Shown: positions 1-10,240 of the stretch, in pieces
How positions within the stretch are numbered: position 1 is the stretch's first letter
Layout of the letters: every line of letters starts with the position of its first letter
Assembly (NCBI GenBank): GCA_033782935.1
Contig: JAWQEG010004798.1
Span: 1 to 64,000, forward strand
Source of the DNA: Petrolisthes cinctipes
Taxonomy: Eukaryota > Arthropoda > Malacostraca > Decapoda > Porcellanidae
Length of the DNA: 64,000 nt
Reading direction: 5' to 3'
Program-made: the position numbers and the translations under genes
Notes under the pieces: generated by a model
What the model saw: the letters and a program-made list of their open reading frames with translations, nothing else
What the model was told of the DNA's origin: nothing
Databases searched by the model: none

Positions 1-711
1 CAACACTGGAATTCCCCTTTAACCTAATCTAACCAAATATAGACATTAAAATTCAGCATATAGGCCTACATGACAAGAAATTTTTTTAATTAATGTTGGA
101 CTGACGCAAATCATATCAATAATATATGTACATAACTTGTTTCTTTACAATCAAAGGAGTGTTATAATATAGTAAACAAAAAATAAGTGAGAAATAAATG
201 GCAGTAGATGTGACGAAACCAGCAGACGTGTGCATGGAATGGTGTGTGGCCTGGTTTGTGAGGAAATGAGGGTTAACAAGTACACACAAATATATCTAAC
301 TCAAGAAAGACCTACATCTGGGTGCTATAGTGTTCAAGAAACCCCAAAGTATACATAAAATAAAATAAATTAAAGAAGTCGATGTTCTAAGTAAGTATAT
401 GTAAATGATAAAATAAAATTAATAATAAATAAAAGTCGATGTTTCAATCAGCATGAATTTTTTAAGAGGTCCAAACGAAACATAACGAGACCAAAAAAAA
501 AAGTCAATCAAAACATAAGAAAAAATAAGTAAAATAAAATAAATAAATTAAAGAAGTCGATGCTCCAACCAGCATGAATTAACAACGAAACATAACGAAA
601 CAAAAATAAAAAGTTACTCAAAACATAAGAAAATGTAAATAGAATAACAATATATTTACTTTGAGGATGTTTACAGTAGTTTATATGGAGAGAATCAATC
701 AAAACCCAAAA
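1..711. other. AT-rich non-coding sequence with an imperfect local duplication
   Basis: No gene is recognised. From about 365 to 640 a segment rich in aataaaat words and containing 'gtcgatg' followed by 'cagcatgaatt' occurs about two to three times in diverged form, an old local duplication. It should lie in the first intron of the bestrophin gene whose first coding exon is at 1110-1288. Confidence 0.5.
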
Positions 712-1112
712 CTTAATTGATCAACCCGATTACGAACAACTGTACATACTTAATTAACTCACCCTTAATTGACCAACCCCACTACGAACAACATGCTTAA
801 TTAATAATTCAACCTTGTTCATCCTTCCCACTTTAAACAACTGTACATACTTAAATAACTCACCCTTAATTGATCAACCCCACTATAAACAACTGTACAT
901 ACTTAACTACGAACTACATGCTTAATTAACTCACCCTTAATTGACCAACCCCACTATGAACAACTGTACATACTTAAATAACTCACCCTTAATTGATCAA
1001 CCCCACTATAAACAACTGTACATACTTAACTACGAACTACATGCTTAATTAACTCACCCTTAATTGATCAACCCCACTATGAACAACTATACATACTTAA
1101 ATAACTCACCCT
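712..1112. repeat. Tandem array derived from the bestrophin exon-1 splice-donor region
   Basis: Units of roughly 55-65 bp form a higher-order pattern of about 120 bp. They alternate 'ttaattgatcaacccc', 'gaacaactgtacatac' and 'aactcaccctt'. The last word, read on the minus strand, is aagggtgagtt, which is the donor site of the adjacent bestrophin exon. It occurs at about 756, 857, 919, 980, 1050 and 1103. A partial copy of the exon end itself (minus strand ggatgaacaagg) is visible near 812-830. The array therefore grew from the exon-intron junction into the intron. Confidence 0.75.
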
Positions 1113-1288
1113 TGTTCATCCTTGCCGAGGGCGAAGAGATAGATACACTTGACAGCAGCGAAGATGAGAAGGAAGAGAAGTAACTCACGATATATGAGTT
1201 TATAAAGCGACCCCTTCCACTTGAACAGAAGCCTAGTGAACCCTCCAGACGTGGACGAAGCCACATCATATTGGTAAGACACCGTCAT
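1110..1288 (-). CDS. Best: Bestrophin-family chloride channel, first coding exon (5' partial gene)
   Basis: Bestrophins are pentameric calcium-activated anion channels of the plasma membrane or intracellular membranes. The exon starts at ATG (1288-1286) and encodes about 59 residues beginning MTVSYQYDVA, then GGFTRLLFKWKGSLYKLIY and RELLLFLLIF. The spacing MTV-Y-x-VA, GGF-LL-W-GS-YKL-YRELL-F is the hallmark of the bestrophin N-terminus and the start of its first membrane helix. The exon ends at a consensus donor (minus strand GTGAGT, at 1109-1104) with two bases of a split codon left over. No later exon was found in 1-1100, so the rest must lie beyond the left edge. Which bestrophin paralogue this is cannot be decided from one exon. 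The 5' UTR beside it (1289-1372) carries a short repeat. Confidence 0.85.
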
Positions 1289-1620
1289 TGTGTTGGAGGC
1301 TGATGTGCTGCAAGACGTGGATCCTGATGTGCTGGAAGACGTGGATGCTGATGTGGAAGACGTGTTGTTATATTTTCATGTGGTAATCTATTATAATATA
1401 TTCTGGTAGGCTATTCTGACCCACCTTATTTTTTTTCTGGTAGGCTATTCTGACCCACCTTATTTTTTTTCTGGTAGTCTGTTTTAATATATATTGGTAC
1501 TCTGACACACCTTATTTTCTTGTGGTAGTCTGTTATATTATGTACTGGTAGGCTATTCTCAAACACCTTATTTTCTTCTGGTAGTCTTTTATATATTGCT
1601 ACTCTGACGCACCTTATATT
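1289..1620. repeat. Short tandem repeats upstream of the bestrophin start
   Basis: At 1300-1365 a unit of about 24 bp (variants of 'ctgatgtgctggaagacgtg') is present about three times, immediately 5' of the bestrophin ATG on the minus strand and so possibly in its 5' UTR. At 1385-1620 a second unit of about 37-60 bp, built on 'ttctggtaggctattctgac' and 'accttattttttt', is repeated about five times. Confidence 0.6.
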
Positions 1621-2260
1621 TGTTTTTGTTTTCTAAGACTCGAGATTGTTGTTGTTATTATTATTGTTTTCAAATGGGGATCTGTTCCTTTTTAACTTTC
1701 ACTGTCTCACTCTTAGACTTCACTCTTATTTACGTCAATATGTATGTATGTTTCGTTATGTATATACCAAGATGTATGTATGTATGTATGTATATATTTA
1801 CTTATTTCTTTCAGATTTATATTATTATGAACTTTTTACATAAATATTCGGTTCTCTTCGTGGTTTTTTTTTCTCTATTTATTTTTACATTCTCTTTTTT
1901 CTTATTTTATTTACCAACACCACTACTATACTTACTACCTTTCTTGTATTCCTTAGTCACCACCAATTTATTTAAACCTTCACTATACCTTCACCAACAC
2001 CATCACTAACATTCCCTCCCTCGATTTCACCACCACTATTTCACTATACCTTCACCACCACATTAATCAGATATCTATTATAAATATTCTTTCACTTGTT
2101 ACTCGCACTGTTTTGTTTTTTACCTACATTATTATTATTTATATTATATTTATTTTCACTTCCTTTCGTCACTTCTTCACTGTTGCATATAATATATTAT
2201 TATTTTCTTTAACGTTTGTAATTCTATTATTTCTCTTCTCTGTTGTTTCCTTTTCGCTTC
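1621..2260. other. Pyrimidine-rich non-coding sequence
   Basis: T/C-rich sequence with ATGTATGT-type short repeats near 1740-1800. The open frames here are low-complexity and have no recognisable domain. No gene is supported. Confidence 0.4.
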
Positions 2261-2265
2261 TCACT

Positions 2266-2277
2266 CACACACACACA

Positions 2278-2367
<90 letters not shown>
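2266..2367. repeat. Compound microsatellite (AC)n-(TC)n
   Basis: A short run of ac dinucleotides at 2266-2280 passes directly into about 43 uninterrupted tc dinucleotides. The long open frames crossing it are repeat translation, not genes. Confidence 0.95.
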
Positions 2368-2372
<5 letters not shown>

Positions 2373-2536
2373 TCCTGTTTCTTCTTCTTCTTCTTCGATT
2401 TTTTCTTTTATTCCTGCTTCTGTTTCTCTCCTTTCTTCTTATACTTTACCTTCTTCCTTCTTCTCTGTCTGTTTAATGTTTATCCTTGTAATGTCCTCCT
2501 TCGTTTTATTCTCGTCTTCTTCCCTCACATCATATT

Positions 2537-3095
2537 TTCCTTCCTTCCTTCCTTCCTACCTTCCTTACTTCTTTTACTTCTTTCTTCCTTCCTACCTTCC
2601 TTACTTCTTTTACTTCCTTTCTTCCTTACTTTCTTCCTTCCTTCCTTCCTTTCTTCCTTCCTTCCTTCCTTCCTTCCTTCCTTCCTTTCTTCCTTCCTTT
2701 CTTCCTTCCTTCCTTACTTCCTCCCTTACTTCCTTTCTTCCTTCCTTCCTTCCTTCCTTCCTTACTTCTTTTACCTTCTTTCTTCCTTCCTTCCTTCCTT
2801 ACTTACTTCTTTTACCTCCTTCCTTCCTTCCTTCCTTCCTTACTTCCTTCCTTCCTTTCTTCCTTCCTACCTTCCTTACTTTTACCTCCTTTCTTCCTTC
2901 CTTCCTTACTTCCTTCTTACCTTCCTTACTTTTACCTCCCTTCTTTCTACCTTCCTTACTTCTTTTACCTCCTTTCTTTCTACCTTCCTCCTTCTTTCTA
3001 CCTCCCTTCTTTACTTCCTTTCTTCCTACCTCCCTTCTTTCTACCTCCCTCCCTCCCTTCCTTCCTTCCTTCCTTCCTTCCTTCTTACTACTATA
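2537..3095. repeat. (TTCC)n tetranucleotide satellite with interspersed TTAC/TTTC variants
   Basis: About 560 bp of tandem ttcc with point variants ttac, ttct and cctc. It is strongly strand-asymmetric (polypyrimidine on the plus strand) and therefore capable of triplex (H-DNA) formation. Confidence 0.95.
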
Positions 3096-3427
3096 CTTCT
3101 TTCTGTCTGTCCCACCTGTTCCACTTTCCTGTATTTATTATATTTCTCTCTCTTCTTTTGTTTTTGTTTTGTCTTGTTTTTTTTTAAGTCGTGTCCCTCC
3201 TTGGTGCTTGTTTCTTTCTCCTTCTTTTCTCTTTTTTCTTCTTCTTCCTCTCTCCTTTTTCTTCCTCTTCTTTCCTTTTCTTCTTTCTATTTTTCTTTTT
3301 CCTTTAGCTCACTTTTCTTTTCTTTCTTATCTTTCTCCTATGCCTTATTTTTTTTCCTTCTCTTCTCTTTCAGTTTTCCTTCTTCGTGTCTTTTGTTTCT
3401 CTCTCGTTCTTTTAATTTACTACACCT

Positions 3428-3569
<142 letters not shown>

Positions 3570-3827
3570 GTATGTCCTTCCAACTTTTCACTATGTCGTT
3601 TATATCCTTGGTTTCTCTATCTTTATCTCATCATTTCTCTCTCTCCTTCCGTTCCTTTGTTATATCTTCTTCACCTATTCCTTTCCTTCCTTCCTTCCTT
3701 ACTTCTTTTACCTCCTTTCTTCCTTCTTTCCTTCCTTCCTTCCTTGTACTCTTTTCTCTTATCTTTAAACTCTGTCTCTCTCTTGTTTCTTGCCTCTCGT
3801 TCCCTTCTTTTTCTCTTCTATTTCCTT

Positions 3828-3890
3828 TCTGCTTACTGTCACACCTCTCTATCACCTTTTTCTGGCGCTATATGACCTCGCTGTGACGGC
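3828..3890 (+). mobile_element. Short dispersed repeat (family also at 13944-14012, opposite orientation)
   Basis: Contains 'ctctatcacctttttctgg' followed by 'gctatatgacctcgctgtg'. The reverse complement of 13944-14012 reads almost the same (tatcacctttcaatcactttc, then gctatatgacctagctg). This indicates a dispersed element of at least 60 bp present in both orientations. Its class is unknown. Confidence 0.5.
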
Positions 3891-5139
3891 TCTTGCATCT
3901 TTCCTCTATGCTGTCGTCAGTCACCTCGTTTCTTTACTTACAATGTGCATGTGACCTCGTGCAAACTAGACCTACAACAACAACAACAACAACAACCCTG
4001 AGCTCCTTATTATTATTATTATTATTATTATGTTGTTGTTATTGGTGTTGTGAAACCGTGTATAGTCAGCATAACAATGAGCCAGTCTGTAAGTATAATA
4101 ACAATGAGTCAACCTGGAGTCCTCATTTACATCCCTCACCACCCTGCTTTCTCTCTCTCTCTCTCTCTCCTCGTGTCCTCTGCTTCCTTCAGGACTTGTA
4201 TCCCGTGACTCAGGCTCAGGGGCGCTGCTGCTGTTGCTGCTGCTGGTGCTGGTGGTGGTGTAGCGGTTTCCATGCAGCCTACCTCTCTCGCAGAAGGCCA
4301 GGGAGGAGAATAAGGAGATAGAAGGCACGACAAACGGTACCTTAACAGTTCTAGGTAAAGGGCTGCTTGTTCCCGAAGGCGCCATGCAGAATTGTAGGGA
4401 GCCTTCGAAGATGATGTGTTGTTGTCTCTACATGAGATCCGCAGACGCTGACGGAGGCACTGACGAAGGAGGGCACTGACGAAGACGCAGCAGAAGGAGG
4501 AACCGACGAACACACACACACTAACACACACGTAGCAAAATGATAATACATCACTGCTTTTTTGGGTGTTGGTGATTAATTATGCAATCTCGGGTATGTA
4601 TTGTTCTTTATATTAATGACTTGCATGGGAAACACACACACAGAGATAATAAATAAAATCAAATCCCTGTGTGAGAAATGGAGAGAGAGAATAATAAAAT
4701 CGAGGGTCCTGTGTAAGAAATTGAGTGAGAGAGAGAGAGAGAGAATAATAAAGTCAAAATCCCAGTGTGAGAATTTGAGAGAGAGAGAATAGTGATGATA
4801 ATAATAATAATAATAAAATCGAGAGCACTGTGTGTGAGAAGTTGATAGTTGTGTTGGTTGGGGGAGACAGTAGTAGTAGTAGTAGTAGTCGTAGTAGTAG
4901 TAGTAGTAGTATGCAGGGTTGAACGCGACACCCAATAGCTACTCTTGAAGGCTACAACCACACTGACACTACCACTACTACTACCACTACCACTACCCTA
5001 CCACCACCACCACCACTAGGGGTAATTATAGCTGGCACCCGCATTCACTCGCACACTCACTATCTCTCTCTCTCTCGCTCATTCTCTCTCTTTTTGTCTC
5101 CTGCTTTTATTTTCTCTCGCTATCTCTTTTTCTTGCTTT

Positions 5140-5215
<76 letters not shown>
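3891..5215. other. Non-coding sequence with many simple repeats
   Basis: Holds (caa)n at 3975-3997, (tta)n at 4008-4030, (tc)n at 4150-4170, a moderately GC-rich stretch at 4195-4450, (ag)n at 4680-4795, (gta)n at 4868-4912, (cca)n near 4990-5020 and a (tc)n run at 5142-5212. Several open frames cross 4140-4530, but their composition is biased and I recognise no domain. The GC-rich part could be a promoter or 5' exon of the leftward bestrophin gene, but nothing in the sequence proves it. Confidence 0.5.
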
Positions 5216-5216
<1 letters not shown>

Positions 5217-5528
5217 CTGGTGTGTAATGAGTAGTGAAGATGTTAATTGGTTGGTTAATATTGGTTAATGAGTAGTGAAGATGTATGAAAGTTTATTGAG
5301 TAGTGTAGTTAAATTTGACTATCATTACTACATCCAAACACTTGAGATTGTAGTGTAGGGAAGATATAGAAGTGAAAATAACCAATCTATCGAATTATTG
5401 GAATTGTAGTGAAGTGTAGGAGTTTGTCAGTTCTAGGTCAACTATAAATTAACATTCAAACACCAAATTAATAACACTATAGGGTCCATATTATTAGTCT
5501 CCAATGTATGTCAGGAAACAGGACTAGA

Positions 5529-5670
5529 TTAAGGGGGTAATTTACTTGTGTTACATTGGAGTGCCTTGATTCCTCCAATGTATGTCAGGAAATAGGACAA
5601 ATAATGGTCGCCTGTTGTTTGGAATAGTTTGAAAAAATAATTTGCTTCATATTTACAAAAATTGAAGACA
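5529..5670 (+). mobile_element. MITE family A copy (TTAA-flanked, palindromic)
   Basis: Begins TTAAGGGGG and then shows the family signature 'ggagtgccttgattcctcca', a degenerate 'tatgtcaggaaataggac', 'cctgttgtttggaatag', and an AT-rich right end without a clear TTAA. The family is defined by the better copies at 18681-18844 and 31338-31501. The TTAA target site suggests a piggyBac-type or Kolobok-type source; this is inference. Confidence 0.6.
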
Positions 5671-5749
5671 AGAATATTATCTTTTTGTAATCTTACGGCA
5701 GACAAGCTTCATCATCTGTGTAATATTTCCATTATCGAGTTTGCAGTTG

Positions 5750-6000
5750 TAGGTTGAACGTAAAACAAGTACAGTTAGCCACAGAAATTCTTACACAGGC
5801 TATATGGAAAGAGAGGTCAATATTCTGGAAGTACTGCAATAAATGGTCTACCAAGTGACTCGGTGATTAGCAAAACAATAAACCTAATGATAATAATAAT
5901 GTTGTATTGCAGACAATTTGCAGTTACGTAATCCTAGATTATCTATATGTTGTAAATCATCACAACAACAGCGTGTGTAGGAATTCTTGTGGCCAAGAGT
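5750..6000 (+). mobile_element. Dispersed repeat E (inverted copy at 38231-38480)
   Basis: The reverse complement of 5836-5999 aligns with 38231-38420. Shared words include ggccacaagaattc, tacgtaactg, ttgttttgctaatcac and agaccatt-attgcagtac. The homology extends weakly to about 5750. Its class is unknown; the opposite orientation and location in unrelated contexts argue for a mobile element. Confidence 0.6.
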
Positions 6001-6523
6001 ACATGTATAAGCAGCAGTTGTGTGTGTGTGTGTGTGTGTGTGACCTTGGTATGGTGAATGTTGCGTCATTGGTGATGATAAACTATGCTATTTTCACGTA
6101 CACAATAATTTCTGATGCTTTATCCTCTACTCAACGAACATAAATACGGTTTTTGTAAACACTTTATCCTAGACTCTACTCAGTCTACTGTATGAGCATA
6201 TTGCGAAAAACACAATGCCGGTACGACAATAGTAGGTGTAGAAGGTACGACAGAGAGGAAGAAACTCATTTTTTATCTAAAATAATATTGTACATGATGT
6301 GAAACAGATACAGAAATGGCTATAAATCATATTAAAAGAGGACTATTCATTCTCAGATGACATAGAAGTGTTGATAAAGCACCGTTTGATACTGAGAACA
6401 AAACCCACATACTTAATTAAAACTACACTATTATTCATCTTATCTCAAAAATAACCAAACATAATGTCATAAACCAAAATAATATACGCCAGTAAGACCA
6501 CATGAATGTCTCTTATTGGTAGT

Positions 6524-6679
6524 ACAGCCATGGGTGATAATGCTGTGGGGTCCAAGGAGTGTTGGAGAGCAACTGAACAACGTTGAGCGAGGTTTGGAAG
6601 GCACACTTTTTCGAACTCTGCTAGTTCAGTTGCTCTCCAACACTCCTTGTACCGATCCAGCACTATCACCCATGGCTGA
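6524..6679. repeat. Long inverted repeat (hairpin) upstream of TIMM23
   Basis: Left arm 6524-6578 and right arm 6624-6679 are complementary across about 55 bp with few mismatches: gccatgggtgat pairs with atcacccatggc, and aaggagtgttggagagcaac with gttgctctccaacactcctt. The loop is 45 nt. Transcribed, it would form a long stem. It lies about 140 bp 5' of the TIMM23 start codon, so it may be in the promoter or 5' UTR. It could also be a foldback element; no target duplication was identified. Confidence 0.8.
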
Positions 6680-6689
6680 ACATTAAAAC

Positions 6690-6845
6690 AGGTACCGTAT
6701 GGGAGGCAAAATAACCATAAACAACAACAACCACAACAATCATAAATGTCTCTAATAATAAATATCTATAATAATAATAACAATAATAATAAAATACCAC
6801 TTATTAGGTACCGTATGGGAGGCAAAATAACCATAAACAACAACA
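6690..6845 (+). repeat. Duplicated start-codon segment of TIMM23
   Basis: The segment ggtaccgtatgggaggcaaa plus 'ataaccataaacaacaacaa' occurs at about 6692-6734 and again at 6808-6850. The second copy contains the TIMM23 ATG. The first copy opens an upstream frame (ATG 6699, MGGKITINNNN-like) that stops within about 20 codons, so an mRNA including both copies would carry an upstream ORF that mimics the real N-terminus. Confidence 0.8.
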
Positions 6846-7547
6846 ACAACACTGCAGACGACGCTGACGACGGCTTGATCAGCAGAACTACGACAACAAC
6901 AACACCTCCTTACGCAAATATGGCCATGGATAACAGGAGTAGCTCTATTCTAGGCCTCGTCAGCCCCTCCTATGGTGCATCTGACCCAGGAATGAACGTC
7001 CCATGTGAGTAAAGAAGGAAAAAAATGGTGGAAATAAGTGATAGAATTAAGTCGTGTGTGTGTGTGTGTGTTTTTTGGTGGTCGTGTGTGTGTGTGTTTG
7101 TTGCATAATGCTGTACTGATATCATGATTAAAGATTATTTGTGTGTGTGTGTGTGTGGTGTTTTTTTAGTGGAATTGGTGGTGTTTTGATGTGTTTAGTA
7201 CTAGTTTTGGTTGAGATATATTGTAAGTGGTCATGTGTGTGTGTGTGTATGTGTTTGTTGCATAATGCTGTACTGATATCATGATTAAAGATTATTTGTG
7301 TGTGTGTGTGGTGTTTTTTTAGTGGAATTGGTGGTGTTTTGATGTGTTGAGTAGTAGTTTTGGTTGAGATATATTGTAAGTAATATTATGTATATGTTTG
7401 GTATAGTCTATTTGAAATATACTGAGCGCTAAGGCGTTGGCCACTTCCGAGATTTACCTGACTGCTACGTTGCCAGATCTCGTCTGGACAATTATGGGAT
7501 TAGATCCTCATTAAAAATGACAGCCAGCCCTCACTAACCCACCGCCT

Positions 7548-7596
<49 letters not shown>

Positions 7597-10240
7597 TGTT
7601 GCCTATATATATCGCTTGCCGTTAACAACAAAATATAGAAGTAAATCTTTCCTTTTCTGTTGACACATTATGTTGTATTATAAATGCGACACTTTTCTGA
7701 GGATATAACATAATTTTTCGTTTGTTTCGACTTTTATTCCTCACCACCACTGCTCGTGATGGTGCAATGATAGGTCCTCTATTTGCTTTCTCTTCTAAAT
7801 AGTACTATTTACATTATAAATAAATTCTCTCTTTCTCTACTATGTAAAACATGATAGTGAGTAGCAGATGTGCTGCTCCATCTTGAGTGGTAGCCAGAGG
7901 AAAAGTGACGGTAGTGACCTGAGTTGACAGGTGGAACTTATACACTTATACCTGAATACACTCACCCTAGGTGCACTGACAACGTCGGAAAAATTTTCTG
8001 CCCAGTGTTGTGATACATATATATATTATCATTGTTAATATGAGAAGTGAATGATACTTTCATATACCTACATGGCCTTAGTAGTGAAGTAAATGTATAC
8101 GTATTAATTTTGATTAATTTAGCATCAGCAAATAGCTGATATGAGAGAGTGAGTGAAGTGTATTGGTCTGATTTGGCAGCATTGCGGGAGGGAAAAACCT
8201 CCCAACAGCCAACGCCTCAGCGCTCAGTATATTTTGAAAAGACTATAGTGATGGTGTAACATAAGAGTGAATGAGGGATTATCTTGGGTGACGGAAGTGT
8301 ATGTGTATGTATGTATAGTCATTGTTTTTCTGGTTTAACTGTACGGTAAATTTACAGAAGTACTGAGTTCACTATATTGTATATTTTAGTATTATTACCC
8401 ACTATTTTGGACCATTCTAAGACACTTTTCATCTATGGTGTTTCTCTCTGAGATGCCCCGTTTTTGAGATATGCCCCATTTTACAAACATAATTTGGAAA
8501 TTAGTCTGACCTAAACTGGGCAAACTACCAGGATATAACCGGTGTAAACTATCATAAAGTTACCGGGGCAAATTCCCGGAACCTAGCCGGATGTGGTAAC
8601 ACTGCTCGGCCCTAGCCAAGAACGCAGTACTTCTGTAAAAATACCAACTTTACTATCTGACAATAAAATTAATTCAAATATCACAAAAAACGCATTATAA
8701 CGCACCACAAAATCATATTGGTTACCTAAGTTAGAAGGGTGTATTGTCTGATAATACAGTTTTACCTTTTTCCTAAAGTGGGGATTTGTCATTTAAATAT
8801 TGCAGTATTAATATTACTGACCATTGTTGTTATTCAACCTTTTATGCTACTTACTTATGTTTTTTAATGCTGTATAGGGTACAAGAATGTAAAAATCATG
8901 ACCAATGGAAATCAACTTGCATTCAAACACTGCAAAAAAGCAAATACACATGGTTTTGAACATATGAATAATTCTCACTGTCTGATACAATCAAGTTTAC
9001 CTAGTTTTTAATATTTGTAGAACAAAAACTGAACTATATTTGTAGAAAGGAATAATGAAGCCTCACTATTTTGTGGGAATAATTGAAAAGTTTTGCCCAA
9101 GTCATTCCATTAATTCTGTCCTAGAAAAACCAATGTTGTATCACCTTATACTAACTCTGTCTCTGTCCATATTCACAGTGACCTCCAACCCAGGACTCTC
9201 CCAGCTCTCACCATACCTGAACTTTGACCCAGCCTACCTACAGACCACCCAACCTGAGTTCATTACACTAGATGGAGCGTCACAGAAGAGAGGTCGCTTT
9301 GAACTGGCATTTTCACAGATTGGAGGTCAGTGTTTTGTAGGAGTGATAGTATTATATATATTACAGAAGAGATAGCCATAGTTACATGTTTTATGGTTAT
9401 TCCAGTGATATAGAATTGCAGGTATTTTTCCAGATATATAAATAAAAAACACTAGACCTATGCAGTTTCTTGGAAGTCAGTGATGTGATGGAATGATAAT
9501 ATTCTGTATACAGGAGAGATAGCCCTTGCTACATATTTTGAGGTGATTCCTGTCCTCTAGAGTTGTAGGTAATTTTGCAGATAAACACACTTAATATAAA
9601 ATAATGTGTTGACGAATTTTGTTATGTCTCAGGGTCTTGTCTGGCGGGTGCAGCACTGGGAGGAGCACATGGCGTATACCGGGGACTGCAGGACACAGCC
9701 GCTGCAGGACACACTGGCAAAATCAGGCGCACTCAGTAAGTTTACCGTCAATGGTAGAGATTCACTTACATCCAGTTTTGTGGACAGTATGAGTTAAGTG
9801 GTGTGGTACGGTACTCATTGCAAGATTGATATATATACAAAACCTAGTTAGCTCTTTTTTTTTTCCAACTTGAAAGATGACTACCCGTGCTGTCTGGATA
9901 GTGCTCATGTCTTACACACCATATATTTCTATCTTTTTTTGTGCCTGTCTTCAGAATGCTGAACTACATCACAAAGCGAGGGTCAGCGTCAGCCAACACC
10001 CTGGGTGTGGTAGCCCTCATGTACTCTGGTCTGGGCTGGATGTTCTGCTACGCCAGGGGCGGACAGGAAGACGAACTCAATACGGTCTCTGCCGCCACCG
10101 TGACCGGCCTGCTCTACAAGTCCACCGCAGGGCTGAAGAAGTGTGCCATGGGGGGACTTGTGGGTTTAGCACTATCTGGCCTCTATGTAGCCCTTGCCTC
10201 TAGGGATAAAATTAAGGACAAGTATTCAGGGAGGTATTAA
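6815..10240 (+). CDS. TIMM23: Mitochondrial inner-membrane translocase subunit TIM23 (4 exons, 241 aa)
   Basis: TIM23 forms the core of the inner-membrane translocase that imports presequence-bearing proteins into the matrix. Exons: 6815-7004, 9179-9325, 9633-9735, 9955-10240, all with GT-AG borders (donors gtgagt, gtcagt, gtaagt). They sum to 726 nt, and the reading phase closes exactly to TAA. Exon 1 encodes an Asn/Thr-rich, family-untypical N-terminus of about 63 residues. Exon 2 carries LSPYLNFDPAYL and GRFELAFSQIGG, the conserved segment before the first membrane helix. Exons 3 and 4 give the four-helix Tim17/Tim23 domain with NTLGVVALMYSGLG, DELNTVSAATVTGLLYKST and GGLVGLALSGLY. Length is somewhat above the usual 200-210 aa because of the low-complexity N-terminus. 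The start chosen is ATG 6815; an upstream in-frame ATG at 6746 lies in an AAT repeat and is less likely. Confidence 0.93.
7045..7382 (+). repeat. Two-copy direct repeat with GT microsatellites in TIMM23 intron 1
   Basis: A unit of about 155 bp is present twice (about 7079-7231 and 7232-7382). It contains 'ttgttgcataatgctgtact', a (gt)n run, 'tttttttagtggaattggtg' and 'ttggttgagatatattgtaa'. The copies are nearly identical, so the duplication is recent. Confidence 0.85.
7402..8247. mobile_element. TIR-bounded DNA element in TIMM23 intron 1
   Basis: Left end 7402-7442 (tatagtctatttgaaatata, then ctgagcgct and aaggcgttggc) matches the reverse complement of right end 8208-8247 (gccaacgcct, cagcgctcagtatatttt, gactata). 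The element is about 846 bp with about 40-bp inverted ends and no transposase frame. It contains a (tc)n run at 7551-7592. The superfamily is not clear from the ends. Confidence 0.65.
8450..8612 (+). mobile_element. Dispersed repeat F (opposite copy at 55370-55565)
   Basis: Contains gatatgccccattt, tagtctgacctaa, ccggggcaaa and cctagccggat, then gtggtaacactgct. The reverse complement of 55370-55565 carries the same order of words (gccccat, agtctgacct, tgccagatccggctagg, cagtgttgcc). It is a dispersed, diverged element without coding capacity. Confidence 0.6.

Noticed and set aside
4136..4531. Overlapping minus-strand frames of about 130 codons near the GC-rich stretch
   Set aside because: Biased composition from trinucleotide and GA repeats; no domain, and no clear splice structure linking them to bestrophin.
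8583..8792. 69-codon minus-strand frame in TIMM23 intron 1
   Set aside because: No similarity recognised, overlaps dispersed repeat F, no splice context.
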